From: Streptococcus pasteurianus
Lineage (GTDB): Bacteria; Bacillota; Bacilli; Lactobacillales; Streptococcaceae
Reading direction: 5' to 3'
DNA length: 64,000 nucleotides
NCBI RefSeq assembly: GCF_004843545.1
Contig: NZ_CP039457.1
Location: forward strand, 1,516,501 to 1,580,500
The position numbers and the translations under genes are program-made. Numbering within the stretch: the first letter of the stretch is position 1; the number at the start of each line of letters is the position of its first letter. The notes beneath the pieces were generated by a model. It did not search any database. It saw only the letters and a program-made list of their open reading frames with translations, and had not been told where the DNA came from. Of this stretch, positions 49,506 through 59,688 are shown piece after piece.

Positions 49506-50243
49506 TTATTTTTTGTGGTGTTCAGCTTTATTTGAAACAGTTGTACCAATGGATTCCCCAAAGACAACACGTTTAATATTACCAGCTTCATTCATGTTAA
49601 AGACAACAAGGTCAATATCATTGTCCATTGAAAGAGTAGAAGCTGTTGCATCCATAATTTTAAGTCCACGTTGAATGACTTCGCCATGTGTCAATTCATC
49701 GAATTTCACGGCATTAGCATCTTTCTTAGGATCGGCATTATAGACACCATCAACACCATTTTTCGCCATTAAAATAGCTTCTGCTTCAATTTCAGCAGCA
49801 CGAAGGGCAGCTGTTGTATCTGTTGAAAAGTATGGTGAACCAATACCAGCACCAAAAATAACAATGCGACCTTTTTCAAGATGACGAAGTGCACGACCAC
49901 GAATATAAGGTTCTGCTACATTTTGCATTGGAATAGCTGTTTGAACACGAGTATCAACTCCATATTGTTGCAAACTATCAGCCATTACAAGGGCATTCAT
50001 CACTGTACCTAACATACCAGTGTAATCGGCTTGTACGCGATCCATACCAGCTGCAGCAGCTGGTTCTCCACGCCAAAGATTTCCCCCACCAATAACCAAA
50101 GCAATTTCAACACCTGAACTATGTACTTCAGCAATTTCTTTTGCGATAGTTTGAACGGTTGTAAGATCGATTCCCACACCTTTTTCACCAGCTAACGCTT
50201 CACCAGATAATTTAATTAAAATACGTTTATACTTAGGTTCCAC
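49506..50243 (-). CDS. pyrH: UMP kinase
   Basis: A 245-residue amino-acid-kinase-fold enzyme: [30 protein letters not shown] and GTTVSNK near the end. It converts UMP to UDP. First gene of pyrH-frr-cvfB; RBS AAGGAG. Confidence 0.96.
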   Translation of the reverse strand: MEPKYKRILIKLSGEALAGEKGVGIDLTTVQTIAKEIAEVHSSGVEIALVIGGGNLWRGEPAAAAGMDRVQADYTGMLGTVMNALVMADSLQQYGVDTRVQTAIPMQNVAEPYIRGRALRHLEKGRIVIFGAGIGSPYFSTDTTAALRAAEIEAEAILMAKNGVDGVYNADPKKDANAVKFDELTHGEVIQRGLKIMDATASTLSMDNDIDLVVFNMNEAGNIKRVVFGESIGTTVSNKAEHHKK

Positions 50244-50402
50244 TACAAGTTACTCCTTCTTTTATCTTTACTATTTTATCATAATTTACCTGTTTTACCT
50301 AGCAAAATTCTCTGAATTTTGAAAGATTCAAGGTTTCAAAATCACGATGTCACAATGACAAAACACTCCCTTTTTGTTTTCTATATTAATCACACAGTCC
50401 AT

Positions 50403-50432
50403 AAAAAAATCCGTTTCAACGAAACGGATTTT
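50403..50432 (-). terminator. Terminator of rplK-rplA
   Basis: AAATCCGTTTC pairs with GAAACGGATTT around AAC and runs into T residues on the minus strand, 17 nt after the rplA stop. Confidence 0.88.
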
Positions 50433-50448
50433 CTGTTGTATCATCACA

Positions 50449-51138
50449 TTAGAATGAACTTGGATCTACTTTGATACCTACACCTTGTGTAGTTGTGATA
50501 GACAAGTTAGTCATGTATGTACCTTTAGCAGTAGCTGGTTTAGCTTTAACGACAACTTCGTGGATAGCTTTGAAGTTTTCAACCAATTTATCTGCATCAA
50601 ATGATACTTTACCGATGATAGCTTGTACGTTACCTGCTTTATCAGCACGGTAAGTGATTTTACCACCTTTAGATTCTTCAACTGCTTTAGCAACATCCAT
50701 AGTTACTGTACCAGTTTTAGGGTTTGGCATAAGGTTACGAGGTCCAAGAACACGTCCAAGGCGTCCAACGATAGCCATCATGTCTGGTGTAGCGATAACT
50801 ACGTCAAAGTCAAGCCAACCGTCGTTGATTTTAGCAACAAGGTCATCTTCACCAACGAAGTCTGCACCAGCAGCTTTAGCTTCTTCAGCTTTAGCACCAC
50901 GTGCAAATACAAGAACACGTTGTGTTTTACCAGTACCGTTTGGCAATACCATTGCACCACGGATTTGTTGGTCTGCTTTACGAACGTCAATGTTAAGTTT
51001 GTATGCAACTTCCACAGATGCATCAAATTTTGCGAAGTTAGTTTCTTTTGCAAGAGCCACAGCTTCTTCTACGCTGTAAGCTTTTGTGCTGTCGATTTTT
51101 TCAAGTGCAGCACGCATTTGTTTGCTTTTTTTAGCCAT
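50449..51138 (-). CDS. rplA: Ribosomal protein uL1
   Basis: A 229-residue L1 with the signature [20 protein letters not shown] and the usual N-terminal [20 protein letters not shown]. It binds 23S rRNA at the L1 stalk and in many bacteria represses its own operon. It is 154 bp behind rplK, an unusually wide gap for this pair. Confidence 0.97.
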   Translation of the reverse strand: MAKKSKQMRAALEKIDSTKAYSVEEAVALAKETNFAKFDASVEVAYKLNIDVRKADQQIRGAMVLPNGTGKTQRVLVFARGAKAEEAKAAGADFVGEDDLVAKINDGWLDFDVVIATPDMMAIVGRLGRVLGPRNLMPNPKTGTVTMDVAKAVEESKGGKITYRADKAGNVQAIIGKVSFDADKLVENFKAIHEVVVKAKPATAKGTYMTNLSITTTQGVGIKVDPSSF

Positions 51139-51292
51139 TTAAAATTCTCCTTGTAATGTGGTCATATCGATTTGATTTAAAATCTCCCACGTCACTCATC
51201 AAATTACGATGAAGTCTTGCGGGTCTAACGTGAATTAATCTCAACGGTACAGTGTGGTTACCTCAATTAATCACAGATTGGGTTGCTATTGA

Positions 51293-51718
51293 TTAGTCAA
51301 CAACAGTGAATCCCATAGAACGAGCAGTACCTTCAATCATACGCATTGCAGATTCAATATTTGCAGCGTTTAAGTCTGGCATTTTAGTTTCAGCAATTTC
51401 TTGTACTTGTGCACGAGTAACTGTTGCAACTTTAGTTGTGTTAGGTGTTCCTGAACCTTTTTCAACACCTGCAGCTTTTTTCAAAAGAACAGCAGCTGGT
51501 GGAGTTTTAGTTACGAAATCAAATGATTTATCTTCATATACTGAGATAACAACTGGGATAATCATGCCAGCTTGATCAGCTGTACGAGCGTTAAATTCTT
51601 TAGTGAATCCCATGATGTTAATACCTGCTTGACCAAGAGCTGGACCAACTGGTGGAGCTGGTGTAGCTTTACCAGCAGGAATTTGAAGTTTAACAACTTT
51701 TTCGACTTTTTTAGCCAT
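51293..51718 (-). CDS. rplK: Ribosomal protein uL11
   Basis: A 141-residue L11: [20 protein letters not shown] at the N-terminus and the C-terminal RNA-binding domain ending [14 protein letters not shown]. It forms the GTPase-associated centre with 23S rRNA and is needed for stringent response signalling. Confidence 0.97.
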   Translation of the reverse strand: MAKKVEKVVKLQIPAGKATPAPPVGPALGQAGINIMGFTKEFNARTADQAGMIIPVVISVYEDKSFDFVTKTPPAAVLLKKAAGVEKGSGTPNTTKVATVTRAQVQEIAETKMPDLNAANIESAMRMIEGTARSMGFTVVD

Positions 51719-51798
51719 TTATAAAATCCTCCTGTTGTGGTTTTGGCGGTAATTAAGATTTTTACCTCCCACAGATATGCTCAATAGCATACCTTACC

Positions 51799-51826
51799 AT
51801 TATACATTAATTTTTGGAAAAAGCAA
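51799..51826 (-). promoter_or_regulatory. rplK promoter
   Basis: Minus-strand TTGCTT (51821-51826), 16-bp spacer, TATAAT (51799-51804), about 80 nt before the rplK ATG. The rest of 51719-52067 contains no gene that I can see. Confidence 0.75.
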
Positions 51827-52067
51827 GGAGTTTATTGCATTTATTTTCTTAAAAATCCTTGATTTGACAACTTTTATTAACTGTTATCAAATTTAAGCAC
51901 TTTCCAGCTATTTTTTCGTCAGACACTATTGATTTTCCTAATAACCTATTTCCATTCCACGTTAAATTATTGATGTCCATTTTTACTAACAAAGAAAGTC
52001 AAACTAAATTTTAGGAAAAGCCCTCTAATCATTTACATCTTTTAGGTTTCAGTATAAAATATAAAGT

Positions 52068-52421
52068 ATGATGATGTACAAATTATTTTCTTTCTCGTTT
52101 GTGTTTTTGACACCAATTTTTGCTTATATTTTAGTGACATTTTTCAAATTAAAACGTTTTGGCATTCTATTTACCGACATTGCTTTTCCGATTTTTGCTT
52201 TTGAAATCGGATTGGTGGGAAATAAATTTTTAGGGAGTAGTATTTTCTTTTATTATTTGATTTGTCTGTCACTACTCGCTATTATTTTAACGGTAACTTT
52301 TCTTAGAAGAGATCATTCTTTTTCTTACCGCCGTTTTGGGAAATTTTTCTGGCGCTCTGGTTTTATTTTGACTTTTCTCTTTTACATTATGGTACTGATT
52401 TTAATTTTTACGATTACATAA
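52068..52421 (+). CDS. DUF3397-family membrane protein
   Basis: A 117-residue protein with four hydrophobic segments (KLFSFSFVFLTPIFAYILVT; DIAFPIFAFEIGLVG; IFFYYLICLSLLAIILTVTF; GFILTFLFYIMVLILIF). It matches the DUF3397 family of unknown function. Convergent with ftsK, sharing a bidirectional terminator. The start is one of three successive Met codons. Confidence 0.75.
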   Translation: MMMYKLFSFSFVFLTPIFAYILVTFFKLKRFGILFTDIAFPIFAFEIGLVGNKFLGSSIFFYYLICLSLLAIILTVTFLRRDHSFSYRRFGKFFWRSGFILTFLFYIMVLILIFTIT

Positions 52422-52453
52422 AAAACGCTAGCCAATTGAGCTAACGTTTTTTT
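52420..52453. terminator. Bidirectional terminator between DUF3397 and ftsK
   Basis: AAAAAACGCTAGC and GCTAACGTTTTTTT form a stem with one bulge around AATTGA, with T runs on both strands. Confidence 0.85.
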
Positions 52454-52454
52454 A

Positions 52455-54863
52455 TTATGCTTCTGGATTTGGGTTAGTCATCAGAACTTTACGTGGTTTT
52501 GTTCCTTCGGCTGGTCCGATGACACCTGCTGCTTCTAATTCATCCATTAAACGGGTGGCACGGTTAAATCCAACAGACAAACGACGTTGGAGCATTGAAG
52601 CACTTGCTTTTTGTGTTTCAAGTACCAAAGCTTTGGCATCTTCAAAGAGTGGGTCACCTTCTTGGGCGCCACCACCAGATTTCAAATCTGATTCAGAAAC
52701 CTCACCTGGGTCAAAGCTATCATCATAATCTGCGTCAGCTTGGTCTTTAACGAAGCCAACAATGCGTTCCACATCATCATCAGAAATGAAAGAGCCTTGC
52801 AAGCGGACTGGATGATTTTCATCAATTGGTTTGAAAAGCATGTCACCACGACCGAGAAGTTTTTCAGCACCATTCTCATCCAAGATGGTACGGCTATCTG
52901 TCCCTGATGATACAGCAAAGGCAACACGTGATGGCACATTAGCCTTAATCAAACCACTAATGACGTCAACAGACGGACGTTGTGTGGCAAGAATCATGTG
53001 AATACCCGCAGCACGCGCTTTTTGCCCTAGACGAATAATCGCATCTTCCACTTCTTTGCTGGCAACCATCATCAAGTCAGCCAACTCATCAACAATAACT
53101 ACAATCAATGGTAAAGGAATTTGTTTTTGTTCAGATTGCGCATTAAATTCTTCAACTTTAGCATTGTAGCCTGCGATATTTCGCACCCCAAAATGACTAA
53201 AGAGTTCATAACGATTTTCCATTTCATCAACCACTTTTTGAAGTGCTCTTGCTGCCTTACGTGGATTGGTTACTACAGGAATTAGCAAATGCGGAATATC
53301 ATTATAAACTGACAATTCAACCATTTTAGGGTCAATCATCATGAATTTGACTTGGTCTGGGCGAGCTTTCATCAAGATACTTGCAATAATCCCATTAACG
53401 GCAACTGATTTACCAGAACCTGTTGAACCAGCGACAAGCAAGTGTGGCATACGAGCAAGGTCAAATGTACGTGCTGTTCCGTTAACAGCCTTACCAAGTG
53501 GTACTTCCAATAATTTATTAGGGTCTGTATTTGCTTGTTCCCAAAGTTCACGGAAGGTTACCGTTGCAATTTCTGAGTTAGGAACTTCGATACCGACCAA
53601 CGATTTTCCTGGAATTGGTGCCTCGATACGAACATCTTTAGCGGCAAGTGCAAGTGCCAAATCATCGGCCAAATTTGAAATGCGGTTAACACGCACCCCA
53701 ACTGCTGGTTTGACTTCGTATTTCGTAACAGACGGTCCAATCTCCGCACGTTCAACTTTGACATCAATCCCAAAGCTATTAAACGTATCTTCTAAGACTT
53801 TGATATTTCTGCGAACGAGATTTTTTTCCTTAGACTGATTTTTAGGTTTATCTGGTGCAAATAAGTCAATCGTTGGTAGTTTATAAAGAAGATTTGCTTT
53901 CGCCGTGAAATCAACTTCTAACGGTTCGCCGTCATCTTCTTCATCAAGTATAGCTTGCGTAGCTTCTTGCGACGGTGACGAATCCATTGTCGGATAATCT
54001 TCAAGTGGCGGTTCTTCTAAGCCATCCAAAGTGTGGTCATATGCCAAAATTTCAGGTTCAGTAGGTGAGTCATTTTCTGGAAGATTATCAAATAGCGAAG
54101 TCTCATTGTCAGTAGGATTCTCTAAAATTTCTCCTGTTTCTTGGTCAACAGTCATTTGAGCCAAGCGTTCTTCTTCCTCTTTCTGAGCTTTTTCCTGACG
54201 TTTTTGTTCAGCAAGTGCTTTTTTCTCTTCTCGTTTTACAAAGCGTTTTTGCTTTCTGATTTCGTTTTTAGCAGCCCATTCTTGGGATTTTTCTTTAAAA
54301 AATTCTACAATATCGTAAACTTCCCACGGACTCATCAAAAAGAGCCCCAAGATGATAAACAACGCCCCGATCAGAAATGTGCCAACATTTGAAAAAAGAA
54401 AGGCTACGGGTTTATAAAGAACAGCACCAAGCATTCCTCCACCGACAAACTTACTTACTTTAAAATTGATAATGTCACCATAAAGCAAGCGAGCTGTTGT
54501 TGAAAAGACTTCCTTGTCACGATAAGCTGTCAATGAAAATAGGTAAGCATGCCATTCAAGCAACAACCCAATCATTGTCACCACAAAACCACCGACAAGC
54601 CCTGTCTGTTTATGAAACCATTTAAATCCAATTAAATAGATAAGTACCGCAAACATTAGGAAGTAAGCCAAACTTCCCACCACGAATCTGACGATATTGT
54701 AAACTGTTATGCCAAAAATTCCTAGACGAGCAATCGCAAAGAAAAAAATAACAGCTGTCACAATTGCCAAAATAAAACGTTGCAGTGCTTTCTGTCTTTT
54801 TATTTCTGCTTTTGTTGGTTGCCGTGATTTACGACCTTTTTTTCTACTTTTTGATTTTGCCAT
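52455..54863 (-). CDS. ftsK: DNA translocase FtsK/SpoIIIE
   Basis: An 802-residue translocase: four N-terminal membrane segments (residues 25-190), an acidic/charged linker (about 210-330), the RecA-like motor with Walker [19 protein letters not shown] (about 467) and Walker [17 protein letters not shown], and the C-terminal gamma winged helix that reads KOPS/SRS sequences. It pumps chromosome DNA through the septum. The mobile element begins just upstream of its start, which may affect its promoter; a TATAAT lies 7 nt before the ATG. Confidence 0.93.
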   Translation of the reverse strand: MAKSKSRKKGRKSRQPTKAEIKRQKALQRFILAIVTAVIFFFAIARLGIFGITVYNIVRFVVGSLAYFLMFAVLIYLIGFKWFHKQTGLVGGFVVTMIGLLLEWHAYLFSLTAYRDKEVFSTTARLLYGDIINFKVSKFVGGGMLGAVLYKPVAFLFSNVGTFLIGALFIILGLFLMSPWEVYDIVEFFKEKSQEWAAKNEIRKQKRFVKREEKKALAEQKRQEKAQKEEEERLAQMTVDQETGEILENPTDNETSLFDNLPENDSPTEPEILAYDHTLDGLEEPPLEDYPTMDSSPSQEATQAILDEEDDGEPLEVDFTAKANLLYKLPTIDLFAPDKPKNQSKEKNLVRRNIKVLEDTFNSFGIDVKVERAEIGPSVTKYEVKPAVGVRVNRISNLADDLALALAAKDVRIEAPIPGKSLVGIEVPNSEIATVTFRELWEQANTDPNKLLEVPLGKAVNGTARTFDLARMPHLLVAGSTGSGKSVAVNGIIASILMKARPDQVKFMMIDPKMVELSVYNDIPHLLIPVVTNPRKAARALQKVVDEMENRYELFSHFGVRNIAGYNAKVEEFNAQSEQKQIPLPLIVVIVDELADLMMVASKEVEDAIIRLGQKARAAGIHMILATQRPSVDVISGLIKANVPSRVAFAVSSGTDSRTILDENGAEKLLGRGDMLFKPIDENHPVRLQGSFISDDDVERIVGFVKDQADADYDDSFDPGEVSESDLKSGGGAQEGDPLFEDAKALVLETQKASASMLQRRLSVGFNRATRLMDELEAAGVIGPAEGTKPRKVLMTNPNPEA

Positions 54864-54896
54864 AACCTTATTATATCACCTAACCTTGTTTTTCAA

Positions 54897-55017
54897 AAAT
54901 ACTTATTGTCAAATACTATTATTTACTACTATTTTACAGTTTTCAGTTTTTTCATCCAACAACTACCTACCACTTATTTCTACTTATTTATTCAATTTTT
55001 AGTTAGTTTTTGGTTAA
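54897..55017. other. Probable left end of the integrative element
   Basis: A very AT-rich stretch between the ftsK start and the integrase stop, with near-repeats (TACTATTATTTACTACTATT; CTACTTATTTCTACTTATTT) that could be integrase arm sites. The attachment site itself cannot be defined without the other end, which is outside the window. Confidence 0.4.
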
Positions 55018-56148
55018 TTATAATGCAACAGATTCTAACTTCTCAAAACTATTTTGTTTCATTTTTTCTGTCACGTGAGTATAAATTTGAATCGTCGTTT
55101 TTTCATCACTATGTCCAACTCGTTCCATAATTTCACGAACATGAAAACCTAATTCCGCCAACAAGCTAACATGAGAATGCCTAAAAACATGACTAGTTAA
55201 CTTAAAATTATCTGGCTTGCCAATTTTCTGATTATCAAAATAACGTTGAATATATAAATTAAATGCATCCAAACCAAAGAAATCTCCACGACCATTTGTA
55301 AAAACTAAATCTTTATCACTTACAACAGATGTCAAACATTTTAATTCGTCCAATAACTCTACTACTCTACTATTAAAGTAAACTTTTCGATAAGAATGAA
55401 TTGTTTTTGGTGTTGTAATTCGATAATCTGATTTTTTATTTGCCCTTTGAACAGTATGTCTTACCGTCAGTATCTTAGTCTCAAAATCAATATCAGACCA
55501 CATTAACGCCTGCGCTTCACCAATACGTAAACCTGTCAAATACAAGAATTCAACTAATATATTAAATATTGGATTTTTTCCTTCTGTATCAAGAATATTC
55601 AGATAAAGTCGTATTTGCTGTCTTGATAAATAATGCTCTCTCTTTAATTCTATCTCTTCTTGTGTTACTTTATATTTTGGTAAGACAACTCTATCCATTG
55701 GATTATCTACAAGATAACCAACCGTTTTTGCATAATCAAAAAGAGACGATAAATAAACCTTAACTAAATTCCGATAGCCATATGACCAATCTTTAGCTAA
55801 TAAATATGTTTGTAAAGCAGCCGATTTAATCCTAGTTAATTTTTCATTACCAAAAATTTTTATAAAACCATTCATTATACCCATTTGTGTTTGTAATGTA
55901 CTAGGTTTTACTTCCATTTTACGTATAACTAACCATTCTTCATACAGCTCTTTTACAGTTTCAGCTTGTAATAAACGAACACTATTCTTCTTACTAATTT
56001 TATCTTCTAAAATTCGTTTCGCTTCTGCCTGCACAGCACGTGTCTTGGATTTTAATGTGACAGAAACTTGTAACCAACACTCCTTTCTTATATTCCAATA
56101 TTTCTGATAATAACGGTATTTACCATTCTCCAATTCTTTATAAAACAT
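55018..56148 (-). CDS. int: Tyrosine integrase of the conjugative element
   Basis: A 376-residue recombinase: N-terminal arm-binding domain, SAM-like core-binding domain, and a catalytic domain with Arg in YLTGLRIGEAQALMWSD, HVFRHSH (His-x-x-Arg) and Tyr in TIQIYTHVTEKM. It integrates and excises the element. It is at the end next to ftsK with the DUF3173 gene immediately upstream, an arrangement common in streptococcal ICEs. Confidence 0.92.
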   Translation of the reverse strand: MFYKELENGKYRYYQKYWNIRKECWLQVSVTLKSKTRAVQAEAKRILEDKISKKNSVRLLQAETVKELYEEWLVIRKMEVKPSTLQTQMGIMNGFIKIFGNEKLTRIKSAALQTYLLAKDWSYGYRNLVKVYLSSLFDYAKTVGYLVDNPMDRVVLPKYKVTQEEIELKREHYLSRQQIRLYLNILDTEGKNPIFNILVEFLYLTGLRIGEAQALMWSDIDFETKILTVRHTVQRANKKSDYRITTPKTIHSYRKVYFNSRVVELLDELKCLTSVVSDKDLVFTNGRGDFFGLDAFNLYIQRYFDNQKIGKPDNFKLTSHVFRHSHVSLLAELGFHVREIMERVGHSDEKTTIQIYTHVTEKMKQNSFEKLESVAL

Positions 56149-56202
56149 ATGACCTCCTATCTAACAATAGCAAGCATATCTTTAATCAATGCTTACATTA
56201 TA

Positions 56203-56433
56203 TCATTTAAATCTCCGTTCTTCACACCAACGCAAATAAAGGTAAAAACCTCTAACATTAATCATTGTCATACGAGTTGATGGACGTAATATCACATGCT
56301 TAAATTGCTCATTATCAGCAATATTCAAAATATATTTGTTCAATGTTCCTACTTTGAAATAAGGAAAGTATTTTTCAATCAATTCCTGCTTGTTTACCAT
56401 CACATCAGGAAAATTATTAATATTTTCTTCCAT
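56203..56433 (-). CDS. DUF3173-type putative excisionase
   Basis: A 76-residue basic protein (VNKQELIEKYFPYFKVGTLN) with a helix-turn-helix-like N-terminal half, of the DUF3173 family found beside ICE integrases. It probably acts as the recombination directionality factor. Located 54 bp upstream of int on the same strand. Confidence 0.75.
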   Translation of the reverse strand: MEENINNFPDVMVNKQELIEKYFPYFKVGTLNKYILNIADNEQFKHVILRPSTRMTMINVRGFYLYLRWCEERRFK

Positions 56434-56462
56434 ATATTTTCACCTCATTTACACAAAAAAGC

Positions 56463-56479
56463 CATGATAACTTATCATG
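56463..56479 (-). terminator. Terminator of the 140-residue gene
   Basis: CATGATAA and TTATCATG (a perfect 8-bp stem) followed on the minus strand by GGCTTTTTT, 10 nt beyond the stop. Confidence 0.75.
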
Positions 56480-56489
56480 ACAATATATT

Positions 56490-56912
56490 TTACTTTTTAA
56501 AATCTTCCATACGATTTTCATGTTCCAATAAAAGTTTAGTTCTATCATTTACTCTATCACTACTTTCAAAAATAGAAAGATATTTTATGATAAAATTAGA
56601 TTCATAATCTATAACACGTTTATCTCGATCTGCTATTACATCATAAGTTACAATTTCATGAATCTTATCAGCCGAACGATAAATAACACGTAAGTCTGAC
56701 TTCAATTCAGAAAACTTATAAACTTTTACAATAAGGAACACTAAAATGACTAAATTTACACCTAATATCAACGTTAAATACACCATAAGAGACCAACTTT
56801 CAAAATTTAAAAATAACAAGAAATTTAACACATATTTACATGCAGTTAATGATATTATCAACGACAAAGAAACTACAAAACAAGAAAAAATTAATGGTTT
56901 AAACCATATCAT
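56490..56912 (-). CDS. Membrane protein of unknown function, overlapping an opposite-strand gene
   Basis: A frame of up to 140 residues: two hydrophobic segments if translation begins at 56912, or one if it begins at the internal Met (56783, MVYLTLILGVNLVILVFLIV), followed by a charged cytoplasmic part (KSDLRVIYRSADKIHEIVTY). No family recognised. Its own terminator supports a real transcript. Its 5' part overlaps the plus-strand gene at 56746; the later start cuts the overlap from 167 to 38 bp and is more likely. Confidence 0.5.
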   Translation of the reverse strand: MIWFKPLIFSCFVVSLSLIISLTACKYVLNFLLFLNFESWSLMVYLTLILGVNLVILVFLIVKVYKFSELKSDLRVIYRSADKIHEIVTYDVIADRDKRVIDYESNFIIKYLSIFESSDRVNDRTKLLLEHENRMEDFKK

Positions 56913-57456
56913 AAAGCATTTAAGTCTTTCAATCGAAAACCAATTAATAGAGGATTTATTATCAAATTTTCAAGAATTCCCTGAACCAACTAATGATTTA
57001 TTAAACTTTCCAACAACACTTCGCCCAAAAGAAATTTCATTCAAAAAGCAAATAAAAATTTCAATCCATTCTACACCAATAATTACTTTCCCTTGGAGAA
57101 GGGAGCGATTATTAAAAAATTTACAATTAATAGGTGAACTAGCTAATAACCCCTTTAAGCCCAATGAAAATCATTGCTACAACATATATGTTTTTCCATT
57201 AAACTTAGTATTAATAGAAAACGGTCACCACTCAACAGCTACTGCACTATTAGAAAACAACACAGAAATAACAATTGACCACTACATAGACTTATCTATA
57301 TTGTATGATTCGATTTACTTTAACGGAACATATTTTAAAAATACACATTACCATGCTAAAATTAGTCCTAAATATAAAGAATTTGGCATTATTTTTGAAA
57401 TAGGACGTTTACTAAATGAAAATAATTTAAATATTATTCCTCAAGACATCAAATAA
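56746..57456 (+). CDS. DUF6710-like protein of the conjugative element
   Basis: A 236-residue soluble protein opposite in direction to its neighbours. The C-terminal half has IENGHHSTATALLENN (about residues 162-177), reminiscent of the G-x-H-R loop in ParB/sulfiredoxin-like proteins, and looks like the DUF6710 family; no function is established. RBS AAGGA lies 8 nt before the ATG. A bidirectional terminator follows. As an inverted cargo gene in an ICE it could serve host interaction or defence, which is inference only. Confidence 0.6.
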   Translation: MTKFTPNINVKYTIRDQLSKFKNNKKFNTYLHAVNDIINDKETTKQEKINGLNHIIKHLSLSIENQLIEDLLSNFQEFPEPTNDLLNFPTTLRPKEISFKKQIKISIHSTPIITFPWRRERLLKNLQLIGELANNPFKPNENHCYNIYVFPLNLVLIENGHHSTATALLENNTEITIDHYIDLSILYDSIYFNGTYFKNTHYHAKISPKYKEFGIIFEIGRLLNENNLNIIPQDIK

Positions 57457-57460
57457 TAAA

Positions 57461-57483
57461 AGCCATGACTAAAAATCATGGCT
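57461..57483. terminator. Bidirectional terminator in the element
   Basis: AGCCATGA (57461-57468) pairs with TCATGGCT (57476-57483) between the converging DUF6710-like and LPETG genes. The AGCCATGA stem is shared with the terminator near 56463. Confidence 0.75.
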
Positions 57484-57490
57484 CAATTTA

Positions 57491-58381
57491 TTACTTTTTA
57501 AATTTTGCTTTAACATTATCAATCAAGGCTTTTAATTTGTCTTTAAAGCCTAGACTAAGACCTGCCAAAATAATTAACAAACCAACAATCACACCAACCG
57601 TACTTTCACCAGTTTCGGGAAGTGTCACTTGTTCGCCATCAATTGTTGTCGCTGAGAAAGTCTTATCTTCATTTTCAGTTACACCCAAATCCGTTAAATT
57701 AGCACTTGAACCATCTGAAAGTGTCGCAACACCCGCTTGAATATCTGTAATGGTTACACCGCTAATAAGCGTTACAGGATTAACAGTCGTTACGTCACGA
57801 ACAATTTGACCTGTCACTTGTGAAGTTGTTCCTACCTGACTAGCTCCAGCGTCGTAAGCTGTTTGAGATGATACGTTTGGATTGTTAGTTGGTTGTGACT
57901 TATCTGTATTAACTGTTGTCGTTTCACCAGTTGTTGTTGGAACTTCAACTGTTCCTGTTTCTTGATTTTGTTGAGATGTGTCATCTTCTGTTTGACTATC
58001 TGATGTTTCCGTTTGTGTTTCTTCACTATCCGTTTGCGTGTCTGAATTCTCACTTTCTGACGTTTCTGTTTGAGTTGTTTCACCCACAACATCTGTCTCC
58101 GTAGATGGTGTTGTTTCAGATGATGAATCATCAGTTGTTGGCGTTGTTGGTGTTTCAATAACACCTGAACCACTATCAATTGTATCATTAACATCATCAC
58201 CAGCGTTTGACGTATCTGTTTGGGTATCCGTTGAAGAATCTGAACCTGTTGTAGATGGTGTTACCACTACTGTATCATCAACTGTTCCTGCAATATCCGA
58301 TTCGTCCGCAAAAGCTGTGCCTGCTTGCGTTAAAACAAGCGCTGATACTGTAACCATTGTTAAAATTTTTGATTTTTTCAT
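57491..58381 (-). CDS. LPETG-anchored Ser/Thr-rich surface protein
   Basis: A 296-residue secreted protein: signal peptide (residues 1-26, cut after AFA), an acidic Ser/Thr/Glu-rich low-complexity region (about 30-175), a small folded region (176-252), LPETG at 254-258 and a membrane segment (262-278). After it comes an unusually long charged tail (FKDKLKALIDNVKAKFKK) where most sortase substrates have only a few residues. A class A sortase is two genes upstream. It may aid mating-pair contact. Confidence 0.8.
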   Translation of the reverse strand: MKKSKILTMVTVSALVLTQAGTAFADESDIAGTVDDTVVVTPSTTGSDSSTDTQTDTSNAGDDVNDTIDSGSGVIETPTTPTTDDSSSETTPSTETDVVGETTQTETSESENSDTQTDSEETQTETSDSQTEDDTSQQNQETGTVEVPTTTGETTTVNTDKSQPTNNPNVSSQTAYDAGASQVGTTSQVTGQIVRDVTTVNPVTLISGVTITDIQAGVATLSDGSSANLTDLGVTENEDKTFSATTIDGEQVTLPETGESTVGVIVGLLIILAGLSLGFKDKLKALIDNVKAKFKK

Positions 58382-58398
58382 TTATCTTCTCCTTAAAT

Positions 58399-58965
58399 TT
58401 AATATTGAATGCCTGTTGGAATACCATGCAAACTCGCAATTTCCAACTGTTGTGTGCCTGTCACATAATTTCCTGCAAGCGAAAGATTTTCTGCACCGTC
58501 TTTTGTCAAATCAACTGTGAATTGATACACGTTTTCACTATCACTTGCATAAACTTTTAACGTACTAATATCAAGCTGATAACCAGCTTTTAACATTGTC
58601 ACAACTGTTTGTGCCATTGCTTGACTAGTAACTGATAATTTGTCTTTATACGTTACTTGAACATCAGACTGATTATTAATCTGTGTTAAATAATCAAAAG
58701 CAACCATCAACGAAGCAGTCACTTTTTTAGTCGCTTCATCATCTAATGGTTCATCTGACTTTTCAAGCGTTTGTGTCGCTTCATCTTGTGCTGAAAGCAA
58801 TTCTGATTCACTTGTAGATGAACTTTTCTTAGTTGACTGTTGTGTAACCGTATCTGTATTTGATGGTGATGACCGTGACTGTTCATTCCTATGACACGAA
58901 CGAACCGATAAAATAATCAAGCCTACTAGTAACACTAGCAAGCCGATAACGACCTTTTTCTTCAT
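58399..58965 (-). CDS. Membrane-anchored secreted protein of the transfer module
   Basis: A 188-residue protein with an N-terminal membrane anchor (KKKVVIGLLVLLVGLIILSV), a Ser/Thr-rich linker (about 30-75) and a folded extracellular domain (about 80-188). No family recognised. It lies between the sortase and LPETG genes with short gaps, so it is part of the same operon and probably of the surface apparatus. Confidence 0.65.
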   Translation of the reverse strand: MKKKVVIGLLVLLVGLIILSVRSCHRNEQSRSSPSNTDTVTQQSTKKSSSTSESELLSAQDEATQTLEKSDEPLDDEATKKVTASLMVAFDYLTQINNQSDVQVTYKDKLSVTSQAMAQTVVTMLKAGYQLDISTLKVYASDSENVYQFTVDLTKDGAENLSLAGNYVTGTQQLEIASLHGIPTGIQY

Positions 58966-58975
58966 TTTTAACTCC

Positions 58976-59674
58976 TTACTGAATTTGATTATATGAATAG
59001 TTAAAAGCTTTCACTTGAACTTTTGTTGCCTTTTGATAAGCTCTCGAATCAGTTAAACTTGCTTTGACGATAAGACGTTTCGTTGCTTCTTTATCTTCAC
59101 AAGTCACTAAGGTTAACGTTGATTCCCCAACAACATCAGCTAAAACCTCCGTTTGTTCAGGACTAACAGATTCGATTTCCGTAATTTTATAAGTATAAAT
59201 CATTGACTTATCCGTTAAATAGATTGTCATACCAACTTTTGCTTTTTCTAACGGTGAAAAGAGCATTTGAGACGACCCTGTTAAGCCAAAAACGTGATGA
59301 CTAGCCAAAGCATAATTGTTTTCACCACCCATGACTTGATTATCTTTCATCGTTCCTGCACCATAAAGCAAATTGTCGTTCGTCACGCCTTTAAAAATAG
59401 GAAGATTAATAGATAAGTCAGGAATAGCAATGCCACCAATAACTGGCAAATCTGTTCCACTTGACGTTAATAAGCTTTTTACGGAAACGGACTGAACACT
59501 TGAAAAGTCATAAGTGGCTTCTGCTGTTTCATTTTTCGCAATCGTTGCTTTTGAAACTTGACTAACTTGATAGTCATTAGACCTTAAACCAATTACATAA
59601 TGACTGATTGGCTTACTAAACACCAATAAGAAACCAATCACTATCATTAGTAGCATAATTATCTTTTTCTTCAT
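58976..59674 (-). CDS. srtA: Class A sortase
   Basis: A 232-residue membrane-anchored transpeptidase: N-terminal segment (residues 3-20), catalytic His126 in NYALASHHVFG, Cys192 in TLTLVTCED and Arg200 in KRLIVKASL. Sortases cut LPXTG and join the Thr to the cell wall. The LPETG protein two genes downstream is its obvious substrate. It is an element-encoded copy additional to the housekeeping SrtA expected elsewhere. Confidence 0.9.
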   Translation of the reverse strand: MKKKIIMLLMIVIGFLLVFSKPISHYVIGLRSNDYQVSQVSKATIAKNETAEATYDFSSVQSVSVKSLLTSSGTDLPVIGGIAIPDLSINLPIFKGVTNDNLLYGAGTMKDNQVMGGENNYALASHHVFGLTGSSQMLFSPLEKAKVGMTIYLTDKSMIYTYKITEIESVSPEQTEVLADVVGESTLTLVTCEDKEATKRLIVKASLTDSRAYQKATKVQVKAFNYSYNQIQ

Positions 59675-59688
59675 ATCTTCCCTTCCTT

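Noticed and set aside
50623..51156. A 177-codon plus-strand open frame across rplA
   Set aside because: It is the exact complement of a well-supported ribosomal protein gene, with a Cys/Phe/Ser-rich product typical of an antisense shadow.
53341..53838. A 165-codon plus-strand open frame inside ftsK
   Set aside because: Antisense to the conserved FtsK motor domain; no RBS and no family resemblance.
57832..58200. A 122-codon minus-strand frame rich in Gln and Lys
   Set aside because: Alternate frame of the Ser/Thr-rich repeat part of the LPETG gene; low complexity explains the openness.
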